From NCBI GenBank assembly GCA_026027325.1, contig JAMSLZ010000006.1:1736001-1800000 (forward strand): DNA of 64,000 bases, written 5' to 3'. The position numbers and the translations under genes are program-made. The notes under the pieces are model-generated. The model saw only the letters and a program-made list of their open reading frames with translations. It did no database searches and was not told the origin of the DNA. Positions within the stretch are counted from its first letter, which is position 1. Each line of letters starts with the position of its first letter. Shown piece by piece: positions 1 to 11,565 of the stretch. This stretch comes from Actinomucor elegans. Its lineage: Eukaryota > Mucoromycota > Mucoromycetes > Mucorales > Mucoraceae.

Positions 1-1
1 A

Positions 2-226
2 CTGAATAAAAAGACGGCTCTACAGTTTACAATTGATTTAGATGAAGAAGATGCATCTATACATTCCGATATTCAATATGATCATAATTGTATATATATT
101 CGCCTAAAGGACTCGCACTTTGAACAAGATATTACACTTTACCCAGTCATGCTGCTGGGCTCTTTACCAGATAGAGATATATTAATTGTTAGAGCAGAAA
201 TGATGGATCACAACAATAAATATTGA
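2..226 (+). CDS. 3' end of an unidentified protein-coding gene (partial)
   Basis: One frame is open from base 2 to a TGA at 224-226 and gives about 74 residues. The peptide is rich in acidic and hydrophobic residues (for example ITLYP..MLLGSLPDRDILIVRAEMMD), reads like ordinary coding sequence, and continues without a break to the window edge. It would be the last exon of a gene on the + strand that starts before the window. It converges on the CRAL-TRIO gene with only 90 bases between the two stops. I do not recognise the family. No signal peptide, membrane segment or known motif is visible in this fragment. Confidence 0.5.
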   Translation: MNKKTALQFTIDLDEEDASIHSDIQYDHNCIYIRLKDSHFEQDITLYPVMLLGSLPDRDILIVRAEMMDHNNKY

Positions 227-316
227 CTAGATTAAACCGAGCCGATCATGACTTGCATGATACCCATTTGTATACGTCATAAGATGGGGTCACTACTACA
301 TAGTTTATTTTTTGCT

Positions 317-1980
317 TTAGAGCGTCATTTGACCTGTGGTTAGACTAAGTAAACTACGCATACCAACCGCATTTCTTGCCGCAGATGGTTTCCCTATCAA
401 CATGACTTCCATCATTAATAAAAATAAATGCTGAAGAAGTTCTTGCACACCATTTCTTAACAAGACACAAGCGACAATCCAATACAATGTGCCTCGATAA
501 TGAACCATTTTTTTCAGTATACGCAATGTGATATGTCGCGCTGCACTATTAAACTGCATCATTAGCCGTTTAATAAAATTGCGACCAGTGTCTGGTTCTT
601 CTTGCTGTTGTCGACGTATGTCTGACAGCTTTTCTGACAGGACCCACGATGGTACACCACCTACAAGGTCTGTTTGAGGACTATCTGCAGGGGGAGGTAC
701 AACAAACAAGTCGCCTAGTTGTTTGATTGTGGTTCGCAGACGTCCATTGCCTATCTTGGATTGGAGTGAGAGGCTGGAATAAGCTTTTGCTACGCTGGCA
801 AGATTATTATGACTAGCCACAGGGGTGAGTGAAGCGCGTGGTGTAGCATAAAGGCTGAAACTAGAAGGCGGTCTTGTCAGTGTCATGCTCAACAGAGGCG
901 AGTGTGTGTCATAGTAGATGGATGAAGTAGAACTGCGTCGGCTGATACAAGGTGATACATTTCTATATTTGTTATAGTAAGCATCGCTGCTTAGATGCCA
1001 TTCAAATGGATCAGTGCCTCCTAGATCTATTAAATATATATTAGACAGCTTCTTTTATTAGATAGATATATATATTATACATGTACCTATAATCAAGTCT
1101 TGTTCTTGTATACAAGCCAGCAATTCATGTCGTTTCGGAAAGTTGATTTTGGACTTGGTTTCATTGGATAATACCAGCTTACACATTTGCCACAATCCTT
1201 GATACATCCAGCCAAAATTGATGAAATTGACAGTACCAGTCAGTCCAGGGTATCTTCTCAATAATGTAATAAAAGACTTGAACAAATTCATGTCCTATTA
1301 CTATAGAATTAGCGTCTAAAGTTTTCTTCCAATGTAACTTACTGTTGGTAATGAACTGGCATTCTTAAAGTCTACAAGTACCATGGTATCTAAGATGACC
1401 GGATGATCTACATTGGCTTCTATTCTTTCTTTGGTCATATCCCAGGTTAGCAAACGCGCAGTTTCTAGCACAAACACCACCAGTGGGGTCAAGAATTCTG
1501 TCACATCCGTGCCAACAGGCGCTTTGGGCAAATAAGCCAAATGAACCATCAGTACAGGTCGATTCACTTTATCTGTTTTATGAAAATAAACTAGAGGTTT
1601 TGTCAGGAAATCCTCTGATATCGCTGGGATACGAATATTGTCGATGTTTGCCATGATTCTCCACCGTATTGTGTCTAATAAAAGCGAGAGAGCTGTTGGT
1701 AAAGAGTAGTTGTTTTTGCGCAAGAACCGAAATAGGGTAGCTACAGTAATATGGGTGAGTATGTCATTGTATAAACTTGCTTTGCCAATATACCTCGGTC
1801 TTGAATAAACTCGTTTAATGTATCCGTTTCCTCCACAGAAAGATGGAATTCTTGTATCAAGTGAGGCACTTCACGTCGTATTGCATTTTGTATACTATCA
1901 ATTGTACGTTCGTGCGCTATGTATAATTCATTGTTCTCTATATGTCTTTTAAAATGAAAATCCATTTCTGCTTCCAACAA
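317..1980 (-). CDS. CRAL-TRIO (Sec14-like) domain protein with C-terminal hydrophobic anchor
   Basis: Four exons on the minus strand: 1980-1794, 1740-1343, 1294-1087 and 1020-317, giving 498 residues. All junctions are GT-AG and keep frame. Residues about 35-85 resemble the CRAL-TRIO N-terminal helical region (LNEFIQDR then ATLFRFLRKNN across intron 1). Residues about 90-265 form the lipid-binding lobe, with the typical LLRRYPGLTGTVNFINFGW segment and the INFPKRHELL region near its end. CRAL-TRIO proteins bind and exchange phosphoinositides or other small lipids. The tail (residues 265-498) is Ser/Pro-rich and ends with a hydrophobic stretch at about 442-474, which suggests membrane anchoring, as in some metazoan CRAL-TRIO proteins with a C-terminal membrane segment. 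The start at 1980 is the only in-frame Met upstream of the domain. The exact ligand is unknown. Confidence 0.8.
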
Positions 1981-2509
1981 ACAACAACAACAAAAAAAAA
2001 GAAAGGAAAATGCTCCAAAGGAAAATTTGTTTGTTCATAAGAGTTTATCTCTTCACGTGAAATAGTTCCAGTGGCAGTGTGGGGAGAGCGAGTGACACCA
2101 ACCCATCGTAACAATCAGGACTGTTTCTTTTTTTGAGACCCAAAACCTGGTTTTATCTATCTCTATCCAGATGACAAGCTACTTTCATGTTGTTAAATGT
2201 TTCCAGAAACGGAATCTCCACTTAAAGAGACCTTCCCTGTCAGTATCTGGATTCATGACATGCGTAAGGAAATGTTGACTGGAAAGAACCTGCTGGATTA
2301 GTATACATCTTCGCTTTGACTGCTTAGGATACTGTAGCACAAGGTTATGTAAGATTTTATACAGAACCAAGCATATTTCTGAAGCGCGTGACATTCCCCT
2401 TAAGCAAGTACTTGAATCAACACGAAAGACGGTCACTGATATTCTTCAAAAGTATATATAATTGTTCATTTATACGCATTACAATCCATTTAGAATTTTG
2501 CCAGATGCA

Positions 2510-2640
2510 GTATCGTATTTTAAGCGCGGACGACCCGATCCGATGCAACATTGAACCAAGATTGCTTCAGAGAATTTGAAATAATAAGAAACTATTATAT
2601 AAGAATGCATATAATCTACTTGTCAGATACAATTTTTGAT
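2510..2640 (+). repeat. possible copy of the interspersed ~150-nt repeat family
   Basis: The segment contains CCGATGCAACATTGAACCAA followed by GATTGCTTCAGAGAATTT. This resembles the family core seen near 54155 (GATGTGACATTTGATCGG then GTCAAGAGATC). It is the most diverged copy and could be chance similarity in AT-rich DNA. Confidence 0.25.
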
Positions 2641-2875
2641 CGGGATTGGTCGAGAAATCACTTTTTTTTATGAAATGTATGGAATATACAGTGCAATATC
2701 AAATGTACTGTACTTAGCGTACCTCAGTCAAAGCAATGGAGAAGGAGCCTAACAAGTTCAGATTTTCATTCTGAACGTATACTCTATTCATCACCTGTGA
2801 CATTAAAGTGAAATTACTCGAAGAATGTAGAGATAGTCTAAATGAATTCAATTTCAGAATAGTATATATCTGAAC

Positions 2876-3657
2876 ATGCATGTCTTCATTGTTTCTGATC
2901 CCACTGCATTTGCTATCGATAAGTTCTACCATCTCTCTGCTTCCCTGGTCTGGCTCGTCAGCAATGATACATTCTTTGAGAACAATAGGTCTTTTCTCGA
3001 TCATGCAAGTGAAAAAATTACAACCCAGTCTCTTGGTGAGGACTTTGGTTGTGTTACTGTTATAAAGTGAGAATTGATTCTACTTTCATTACAGCAATAC
3101 GTGATAAGAAGCCCAGATGTATCGTTTTAAAAGCAAGCTCTACTTCAATTGGAAATTCCGTAGTTAGATGGATTGATGGATAAATCTACGCATTCACTTG
3201 CTTCATGGTTTTTGATGTGTACGAATAAAATAAGGGCGCGAATAATTGCCGTGATAACCTGCCATTTTTTTTTAAAAATGTTGTGAAAATATATCGCTGG
3301 GAGATTCGTTGTATATCTTTCTTTTTGGCTATTGCTGAAGTAAATCGTTTTTTCTGCGCACAGTTATGTAGAATGGAAGGTTGATTGAATCACTTTGAGA
3401 TTAATTAGTGTCTTTCCCTGTCACTTTTAGACTATGTAAAGACTGTAGAGATAGGTTCTGAATGTGAAGCGCTTACTTTAAGGTCCTGTTTAACTCCTAA
3501 CTATAGGGTTGTTATTCTGGGAGGGCTACCTACTGGAGAGTATCGACGCTTAAGATGCAAGATTTGTTACAAGTGCACTCAAAGTTCCTGGTGCTGTAGC
3601 CCTACCTATGGTATTTGCAAGGACTGCTTCAATATTCATCTCCCTAAATCATCTTAA
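2876..3657 (+). pseudogene. decayed piggyBac-like (DDE_Tnp_1_7) transposase fragment
   Basis: Three separated + strand pieces follow the order of the C-terminal half of piggyBac-type transposases. At about 2903-3067 there is an IDKFY..LSASLV..L segment followed by a TFFENNRSF segment; these are equivalent to the family's D-N-x-Y-T-S and G-T-x-R-x-N-R blocks. At about 3100-3180 a RDKKPRCIVLK segment matches the (K)DKR block. At about 3540-3657 there is a zinc-ribbon tail, RLRCKICYKCTQSSW followed by C..YGICKDCF and a stop. The pieces lie in different frames with stops between them, so the gene is dead. The N-terminal catalytic part is not recognisable, and I could not find terminal inverted repeats or a TTAA duplication. 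The zinc ribbon is the firmest element; the family assignment is inferred from motif order only. Confidence 0.42.
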
Positions 3658-4344
3658 ACCCTAAAGGGCAATTATATTTCAACTTTTCTCTTCCTTTTAA
3701 TGGTATTTATGTTTGAATTCATTTTCATCTGTTGCAACAGTAACTGGTTAAAAAGTGTACCAGTTTCGGTACAGTCAAAATTTTGAAAAACTGATGTACA
3801 AAAAACTCTCAAGTTAATCAATGGAAATAAAAAGATATTGAGTTATATGCTGATTCAATTTGGAAGCTTTGCATTTAGTAATTTACAAGTTATAAGGATT
3901 CCTCACTTCACCAAAACTGGCATAGCCAGAGGATATGCTCTTATAAATAAATAAAAAAAGATAATAAAAAAAAGGCTCACAAACTTGAAGAAAAAAAAAG
4001 CTTATATGCTGATATTCCTAAATTGGAAGCAGGAAAGAAAGAGGTACATATTTGATGCGATTATGCACCTTTCTAAAAGTAACTAATTTTGTGTTTACTG
4101 CTGCTGATAAGCAAGTATCTATTTCAAATGATTGAATATACGAAACACATTTGAATGTAAACTCTGCTCTCTTTCAAAACAGAAAGCATGACCAAAAGTC
4201 TTTGGCTGACATATGGGCACCACATCTGCTGCTACGGTTTAGCTACGGATAGTTTGCTGTAAGAAAATTTTATTTATAATGTTATTAGCAAGTGGTAGAA
4301 TAGATAATATAAAAAGAGGTATTATAGTATTAATGAAAGTTGAA

Positions 4345-5011
4345 TCATGCCTCAGTAGGTGCAGGTGCGTTCACGGTGGGTGTGGGTTGTTCTGTCGAAA
4401 TCTGAATAGAAGAAGGAGGTTTCGCACTAAGAATATGATTGGGTGTAGGTGCATCTGTGAATAAGTGTACAGTTTGCTGAGCATAAGAATCCCCAGGCTT
4501 ATACCATTCTAATTCTAAATCATCTGCCATGTCACCCAACTTGGACCCACTAGCTACAATCACTCTTCGTAAACATGGAATAACATTATCCTTGGACTCG
4601 ATGCGAGGTCTAATTTCAACTTTGACTCTTTCAACTTCATGAATATCAACGAAATAAGACTTGAGATAGTCGGCATAGGACTGCTCTTGATCATAGACAT
4701 ATTGTAAGTCAATTACCAACTCGGTATAAAGGTAGTTTTCCGAAGATTTTCCACCAACAAACATGGCATTCTCCAGCGTAATATGAGAGTGTTCGCGGAT
4801 CCATTCCAAGATTTGCTTACGTGTTCCATAGAATACCCATCGAGTAGTATTTCCAGCACTGGATACTGTGATTTTTGAGGATAAAAGAGGAGGACAAACA
4901 ACATGGCCTACTTGACCAGTAGAAGAGTCTGTATCTTGGTCAGTAACTGATTAAATAGACAGAGTTTTGTGATAGAAACTTACTCATTTCATAACCATAT
5001 ATAAGCTTCAT
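4345..5011 (-). CDS. uncharacterised 209-residue protein
   Basis: Two exons on the minus strand, 5011-4984 (28 nt, encoding MKLIYGYEM plus one base) and 4946-4345. They are joined by a 37-nt GT-AG interval (GTAAGT donor, TTTAATCAG acceptor) and give 209 residues. I do not recognise the family. The body is a compact alternating beta/alpha-looking sequence (RWVFYGTRKQILEWIREH, VIDLQYVYD, VKVEIRPRIE, RRVIVASGS) with two Cys in all. The last 45 residues are a low-complexity Pro/Thr/Ala tail (PTPNHILSAKPP..PTPTVNAPAPTEA). It has no signal peptide or membrane segment. The intron is shorter than usual, so the first exon is the least certain part. It lies 206 nt downstream of the metalloprotease gene, in the same direction. 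Confidence 0.6.
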
Positions 5012-5217
5012 TATTTAATAGTGTTTGTTTTTTTTAGTGTAAAAAGAATAGAGAGACGAAAATAAAGTAAAAAATAAAAAGACTCAGCATGATTTTTAAG
5101 CTAATTAAAATCGAGCGCAAAAACAGCGCAAAAAAGGTGACCTCTCTTCTTTTCTCAAGAAGCTTCTTGTCTTTCTTGGTATTACTGAATTTGAAACACA
5201 CCAGTTTTTTTTTGTCA

Positions 5218-7397
5218 TTATAAACGGCGACGACGATAATAAATGCCAATCTGTTCCATCCAATCATTGGCTTTACCATGTAAACCTACCATTTCATACC
5301 CCTGTGGGGCTTCCACAGTATGCAATCCACCACCATCGCCTCCATACCAAGGACTCAATCGACCGCTGCTTAGTCTAAACTGTATTCCATCAATCCAAGC
5401 ACCACTACGTACAATCAGCCCTTGAATATATTCCCCGGGTGCAACGACAAACTGCGACCTTCCTCCACCTGACTTGCCAATTACATCCCTTGTTCCATCC
5501 TGCCAGACAAGAATAAAGCCATCCAAGAAGCAGCCATGATTGATCAAGATACGCACCAATTGCTTGGGACGATTATTGGTTAGGAATACTGCACCATATT
5601 TTGTAGCACCTTCGGAACCTTCGCCGTAGACATCACTTTTGAGTACAATACCCTCTACTCCGGGTAAACGGACACCGCCATGTGAGCTAAGGAATTCGTT
5701 CAAGTTCTCAACACTCTTTTGTGATTGGTTCAGACACGTAGCTTCTATGGATATTCTTTCACTCGCATTGCATTGGCAACGTGAGCAAATATCGCTTTTA
5801 CTAAACGTCATAGATGTGGGCTGACTTTGTAAGAATTCTATATGTGTACGATATTCACCATTGACAGACAATTCCAATAAGGATAGTCCAGCAGGAGCAA
5901 GTATTTGAAATTGACCGCCTTCTAAAGGCACAAAGCTAGGAGAAGATGGGTCTTTGCTGCCAATAGGGCCGTCCTGAGGAATCCGAAAAGCGGGGTGAAA
6001 GCGGAGACGCATAACATCTGCTCTATGCCTTTAAGATGAATTAGATTCCATATAAATTCGTTAGATGATTCGTTTTTACCAATGTGAGCCGTGTTCTGCT
6101 TCTGGAGGAATTGGCGCAAATCCAGGCTCTTTGGCAACAAAGGTACGATTCCAATTGTTATAACCACGACTCATGATACCTAGCAGCCAATGTTAATCAT
6201 ATTAATCTTTACTATCTGCATCTTTACCCGTAGGTGTATGGTTCAGCGTATAAGCATGGCCTACTTCATGCAGCTATGATCAAAACTGTTAATTCAAAAC
6301 ACTAGCAATAAGCATATATAATTTACCATAGCACCCATACCAATATTGGCGGCTTTCCACCATTCTCCACTTTCACCAGCGTCATTTGCTACATATCTAG
6401 TGTCTGTTTTCGTATTATTCATAAAACTAGGCACGACATCCTCAATACAAGTTGGCCAAGCATGTAACAAATGAGATCCAAATACGCCCAGTGCAGTATC
6501 TTCTGTTCCTCCACCTAAAGCAGTATGGCCAAGTGAAAGCTGCTTCTTCACATCCCAATGCGAATCCAAAATCAAGCCCGCAACCGTACAAGGCTTATCA
6601 AAAGGCGGATGTCTATGCAGATCATCCAAGAAAAAATCAAATAAACTTTCAACGTGTTCTTCATTCTGTTCACTCTGTTGAGCGCGACGAACGTCTCTTA
6701 TTTCGGCCACTGTGTGCTTGGAACGAATGACATGGACCTTGGCTGTATTACGCATCACATCTTTCTCTTGATCTGACACAGTATCAGGTAACCAAGCTTC
6801 ATCTAATCGAAACGTACGTCTACCCATTCCATTGCGATGCATTTGCTCAGCGCAAAATGCCTGCCACATGTAGCCTGCTATACGAAGCTTTCGAATAGCA
6901 ATATCCAACGTGTTCTGTCCACTTTTCTCGGGAGGAACATTAAAAGTAGCAGGTGAATCAGATCCAATCAATATTACAAGCGATAGAGGAGGGTTTTGTA
7001 AGAGTGGTACATAAGTAATATGGAAGTGAAGTGTCTGTTGATTATGAGCATCGTTGTGAAAAGCAAACGTAATCGTATTTGGTCCAGGAACTAAATGAAC
7101 AAGTGCTTTAAAGTAGGAATTGACACAAGGCCATTCAGTTTGAGCAAAGTCATTACAGTAGACATGCAATGGTTTATCAAAATAACCAGCACGCGAACCA
7201 GCACGACCGTTCACAAGAAGAAAGCGCTAAATAGAAAAAAAAGGGTTGTTTTTGAGTGAGATTATACAGTGTAACCCCAACAATGAATTGCATACTTGAT
7301 GAACTATCTCTCCGTCTTTGATGTTGGATATTTCGATGCCTGTGTTAAAAGGTCTTTGAGGTATAGGTGGATGTCCAGCAGGTTCCTGGTAGTTCAT
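5218..7397 (-). CDS. zinc metalloprotease with C-terminal jacalin-like lectin domain (YIL108W-type)
   Basis: Five exons on the minus strand: 7397-7296, 7226-6327, 6273-6228, 6179-6080 and 6028-5218. They give 652 residues, with every junction GT-AG and in frame. Residues about 35-330 match the fungal putative peptidase family represented by yeast YIL108W (NGRAGSRAGYF, VPGPNTITF, AFCAEQMHRNGMGRRTFRLDE). The 46-nt third exon carries the zinc site LHEVGHAYTLNH, an HExxHx5H motif at about residues 336-346, followed by TGIMSRGYNNWNR. Residues about 525-650 form a jacalin-like beta-prism (NHGCFLDGFILVWQDG, YGGDGGG, QIGIYYRRRR). No signal peptide is visible, so a cytoplasmic role is likely. Substrates of this family are not established. 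The length agrees with the fungal relatives (about 700 residues). Confidence 0.87.
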
Positions 7398-8622
7398 TTA
7401 GAAAGCAAGTTTCAGCAAAAGAAAGAGGAGAACAGATGTGTAAAAACGCGACTTGAGACGTACTTTTTATACTAACCAAAAGCTAGAAATGTCACACTTG
7501 AACACTAAAAGAGGCTTTGGTATCACCTTTATAGATGCGTTGTTTGAAATTAAGGCTAGAAATGCGTACAATGTAGACAGTGGTGATTGTTTATAACATG
7601 ACATTGGATAGCATGTACTCGAATAAGAAAGATGTCATACTATAGATCGTAGGGTAAGGCTATTGTATACCGTCTATTGGATTAATTTCGTAATTATTTA
7701 CAAGTTTTAATGCATTCATCACGTTTCTAAAGCATTTCTATATTGGCCGATCTTTTGGAGAAAGTGCTAACTTCATTGATTAGCGGAGTGCCTACTACTA
7801 CTACTACTATGGGAGGACCGATCAACGAAAATATTTAAACCCATAAAACTCGCCATCAAGTTATGAATTTTGATCAATGTATAAAATAAAGCAAGTTCTT
7901 TTGAACCTGCTCTATATCATGATGGCATATCTAACCAGTCATACTCTAGCTATTTCCAAGGACATAGAATTTTTACTTTCTTGAATAGTATTCTATTATT
8001 TGTTTTCTTAGATGACTTGAACTATTAAAAAAAAGTTGCTCATTAGCTTAATGTAAAGCAAATATATGCCTTCATTTTCTATGTTGTGATTTCATAAAAT
8101 TCTCATTTTCTGAGCCTATATATATTAATCTCATGAAAGGTATAAAATTGGCATGAGATTCTGATCAACACAATAGATCTCGGGGAACCTCGGTTCACTT
8201 TTGATTAGTATCCCAAGTCTAGTATAAGCTGCTATTCGTTAAAACTTTAATTCACTTAAATGCTTTTATTGCATTCAATCGTCTGTTCTCTTTTGTTAAT
8301 TTGCATTTAATTAATCCTCATGTCGTTAAATGCCTACAAAATTCTCGATAGCGTGGAAATAAAAAAAAAAACCGCATGAGAAAAACGAGGATTAACTAAC
8401 TAAGAAAACGTAGTAAAAAGAAAATTTGATGGCTGTCATGACCTTTTGGAACTTCCTTTGCAGAAAGCAACATGTAGCTCAAATCGCTGTCGTGACTGGC
8501 AATACTTTCGTTGACCTTTGGCCAATCAGGTCCGAAGAAAAATTCAGATAACTTTTGTCCAAAAATATTTTTTTGGTTTACTTCTATCTCTATCTTTGTG
8601 TTTATACAGAACCCCTTCTATA
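7398..8622. other. intergenic region between divergent metalloprotease and SSZ1 genes
   Basis: I see no gene. It is the shared upstream region of the metalloprotease (leftward) and SSZ1 (rightward). It contains a short CTACTACTACTACTA run at about 7794-7808 and generic AT-rich DNA. A pyrimidine-rich stretch (about 8575-8605) precedes the SSZ1 start codon. Confidence 0.5.
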
Positions 8623-10507
8623 ATGAGCGAATCTAACACTATCATTGGTATTAACTTCGGTACCGCCTATACCTCCATTGCTTACCTTAACAAGGTAAAA
8701 AGGCTTGAAATAGATCCATGTCGAGTTATTCGCGAAATTGACGTGCCATTGTTTAAATCTCTATAGGAAGGTCGCGCTGATTGTCTCGCCAACGAAGAAG
8801 GTGATAGACAGATCGCCTCTGCTCTCGCTTTCCACGGTGATGAAGAGGTAAGATATCGACCGAAAATAGAAAACGAAAAAAAGTGATAAAGAGAGAGAAA
8901 GTGAAAGAGAGAGATAGGGATACAATGAAAAAGAGAGGTGTATTCTGACAGCTACATAGGTTATTGGTTCTCAAGCCAAATCTGACATTGCCCGTCATCC
9001 CAACCATACCGTCGCCAACTTCCGTGGTAACCTCGGAAAGAGGTAATAGAGTTATTTTTGTTAATCATATTCCTGCATCTCACACGTGTTTACATATTTC
9101 TTTAGCTTCGCTGATGCTGAGAACTTGACTGGTTCTGCTGCTACTGTTGTAGACAAGAACGGTGCTCCTGCTTATGAAATCGAATTACCTTCTGGTAAGT
9201 CTGTTTTCACTGTTCAAGAGATTTCTGCCAAGTACTTGCGTCACATCCGTGAGTCTGCTGAAGCTTTCTTGGGTACTGCCATCGGTGGTGCTGTTATGGC
9301 TGTTCCTTCTTACTTCACCGAGAAGCAACGTCAAGAATTAGTTGCTGCTGCTGAAGCTGCCGGTATCAAGGTCGTCCAACTTGTTCACGAATCTGCTGCC
9401 GCTGCTCTTGCTTACGGTATTGGTCAAAATGCTACCACTCAAAACCCTCAAGATAAGACTGTCGTTGTTTGTGATTTGGGTGGACACTCTTTCGATGTCA
9501 CTGTTTTGGCTGTTCGTTCTGGTATGTACACTGTCTTGGCTACTGCCCACGATACCAAGATTGGTGGTGCTTCTTTCGATGACAACTTGATCAAGCATTT
9601 CACTGCTGAATTCCAAAAGAAGACCAAGGTTGATATCTCTTCCAACAAGAAGGCTTTGGCCAAGCTCCGTAACGCTGTTGAAGTCACCAAGAAGATGTTA
9701 TCCAGCGCCAACACTGCACCTTGTTTCGTCGAATCTTTGGCCGATGGTTTCGATTTCCACAGCAACATTAACCGTATGCGTTTCGAGCTCTTGTCCAAGA
9801 ACGTCTTCTCTCAACTCCAAACCGTTATTAACGAAGTTTTGGAAAAGACTCAATTGGATGCTTCTGAGGTTGATGAAGTTCTTCTTGCTGGTGGTTCTGC
9901 TCGTATCCCCAAGTTTGCTTTGAAGATCCGTGAAGTCTTTGGTAGTGAACACACTAAGGTCTTGACTGAACTCGAGTCTGATGAAGTTGTTGCTCGTGGT
10001 TGTGCTATCCAAGGTTCTTTGGTTTCTGGTTTCGAAAAGGAAGACATCGAGGCTGCTATCCACCCCGTTGTTACTTTGGCCCCTAACACAACCAAGGCTA
10101 TTGGTGTCATCAATGCCAAGGGTGATTTCGTTACTGTCATTCCCCGTGGTACTGCTCTTCCTACTCGTCGTGTCTTTGAGTTCTCTAACGCTGAAGCCAA
10201 CCAATCTCATGCTTACCTTGCCTTGTTCGAAGGTGATCACACCATTGAAAAGACTGAGGTCAAGCCTGAGCCCGTTCCTGTTGAAGAAGGCGAGGAGCCT
10301 TATGAAGAAGAGCCCGAGATTATCACCAAGGTCTTCAACAAGCCTGCCGCCAAGTTGATTGAGGCTGCTCTTCCTCTTGAACAAGGTGCCAAGGCCAAGG
10401 CTAGCAAGATTGAAGTTCAAATCACTGTTGATGCTCAATCTAACTTGACTTTGATCTTGCGTGAAAAGAACGGTTCCAAGGTCGTTAAGGTTGAAGCCAA
10501 GAAATAA
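8623..10507 (+). CDS. SSZ1: ribosome-associated Hsp70 SSZ1
   Basis: Four exons: 8623-8694, 8767-8847, 8960-9042 and 9106-10507, giving 545 residues (yeast Ssz1 has 538). The Hsp70 ATPase fold is clear: IIGINFGTAYTSIA at the N-terminus, NEEGDRQIASALAF, VCDLGGHSFDVTVL and LLAGGSARIPK. It is assigned to SSZ1 rather than Ssa/Ssb because of the degenerate phosphate-1 loop and the short, divergent C-terminal half with an acidic insert (EEGEEPYEEEPE) instead of a canonical substrate-binding domain. Ssz1 pairs with the J-protein zuotin in the ribosome-associated complex, which stimulates Ssb on nascent chains. Codon use is strongly biased toward C-ending and preferred codons, unlike most neighbours, which fits high expression; that bias also leaves several long spurious antisense ORFs. 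Confidence 0.93.
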
Positions 10508-11565
10508 GTTCCTTTTTTTATGTTATAATCTAACACAGTAATTGTATCCCCTTCTGTCTCTCTTTTTTTTTCTGTTCTCACTCTATTCACTCATATAATC
10601 CTCATGTTCCCCCTTCTCATAATTACAAAATAATATGGTAATTGTAAAAAATATAGAATAAAAGAAAAGCTGGAAAAAAGAATTGAATGCTAACTGGATC
10701 TTTGATTCTAATGAATAAGATGTTAAACTTCTTTTGATAGCGTTGTGTTTTTATGTTTTGATCTCTACCACATTTGTTTATTAAGGGCTGATATACATAT
10801 ATATATTCTAAATTAGGCATCACAGAGCAGAAGGCTGAGTGAGTCGTCATCATCGAGTTGTAAATAAAGTCATAATAATGCTCCTGTAGCTCAATTGATA
10901 TCTTGGTAACCGAATTGTATTTAATCAGATTGTCCTTGGAGTCGTTTTAATTCGCCAACTTAGCTCCTATAAAGCAAAAAAAAAAAAAAAAAAAAAAAAA
11001 ATGCGCTGATATATACTTGTAGCTGTAGTAAACAAAGTTGGATCAGGAACCATTTCTCTGAAATTTCTTTTAACACTATTAAAAACTGATTTAAAAAGGT
11101 ATCTTATCATTGAGAGCTCACTAAATGTCAAATATCAAACAGTATGTCTAAGATTCCAAAAGAAATTCTGTCAAAAAATTTAATCTCATTTTGCATGATA
11201 AAAGATAGCGGATTCATAAAAGGTATCTTAACAAAAGTAGTGTAGTATTAAAAAATCCCTTGGAAATCTACAGTGTTTATCATAATTTTTGCTAATTTAT
11301 TAAAGTATGATTAATGGAAGCAGTTTTAGACAATTTGTTTTATTACAAATGCAATCTTGGTCAAATGTCACATTTGATAACTAGTACATGCTCAAAATAA
11401 GGTACTCCATCTGCTAAAATTTTGGGTTTCACTGATGTATTTGTGCAATAAACACAATTCCTGTATTACAATGACGTGTGGCTTTTTTTGAAGAAAAACC
11501 AGTCTCAAGGATCCATTAAATCATAAACTCGTTTGTGGCAAAGTATACCTTCTTTTATACCCAAC
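10508..11565. other. intergenic region between SSZ1 and RPC11
   Basis: No gene is supported. The stretch holds the SSZ1 3' flank with T-runs, the tRNA-like/poly(A) element at about 10877-11001 listed separately, and AT-rich DNA without features up to the RPC11 start. Confidence 0.5.
10877..11001 (+). repeat. possible tRNA-derived SINE-like element with poly(A) tail
   Basis: The element opens with CTCCTGTAGCTCAATTGAT, close to the Pol III A-box consensus (TRGYnnAnnnG, here TAGCTCAATTG). About 50 nt later comes GTCGTTTTAATTCGCC, a weak B-box-like segment. It ends in a run of 26 A (10976-11001). An A box, a B-box-like element and a terminal A-run are SINE hallmarks. I see no clean cloverleaf, so it is not a functional tRNA gene. 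Target-site duplications are not obvious. Confidence 0.3.

Larger units (their letters stand above)
1981..4344. other. gene-poor stretch with transposon and repeat debris
   Basis: I see no intact gene here. The stretch holds short unconvincing ORFs on both strands, the decayed piggyBac-like transposase listed separately (about 2876-3657), and a possible copy of the interspersed repeat family at about 2510-2600 (core similar to GATGCAACATTGAACCAAGAT). From 3660 to 4300 it is AT-rich with A-runs and no recognisable feature. Confidence 0.5.

Noticed and set aside
2714..3004. 96-codon minus-strand ORF that reads fairly protein-like
   Set aside because: It overlaps the piggyBac-like pieces on the + strand, which have better family support. 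No exon partners were found.
9338..10438. Several long ORFs on both strands overlapping SSZ1, including a 246-codon minus-strand frame
   Set aside because: Strong codon bias in SSZ1 removes antisense stops. The sense frame is a complete Hsp70, and the antisense products look like no family.
10877..10975. Functional tRNA gene
   Set aside because: Only the A-box part is convincing. Acceptor and anticodon stems do not pair, and the B box is degenerate.
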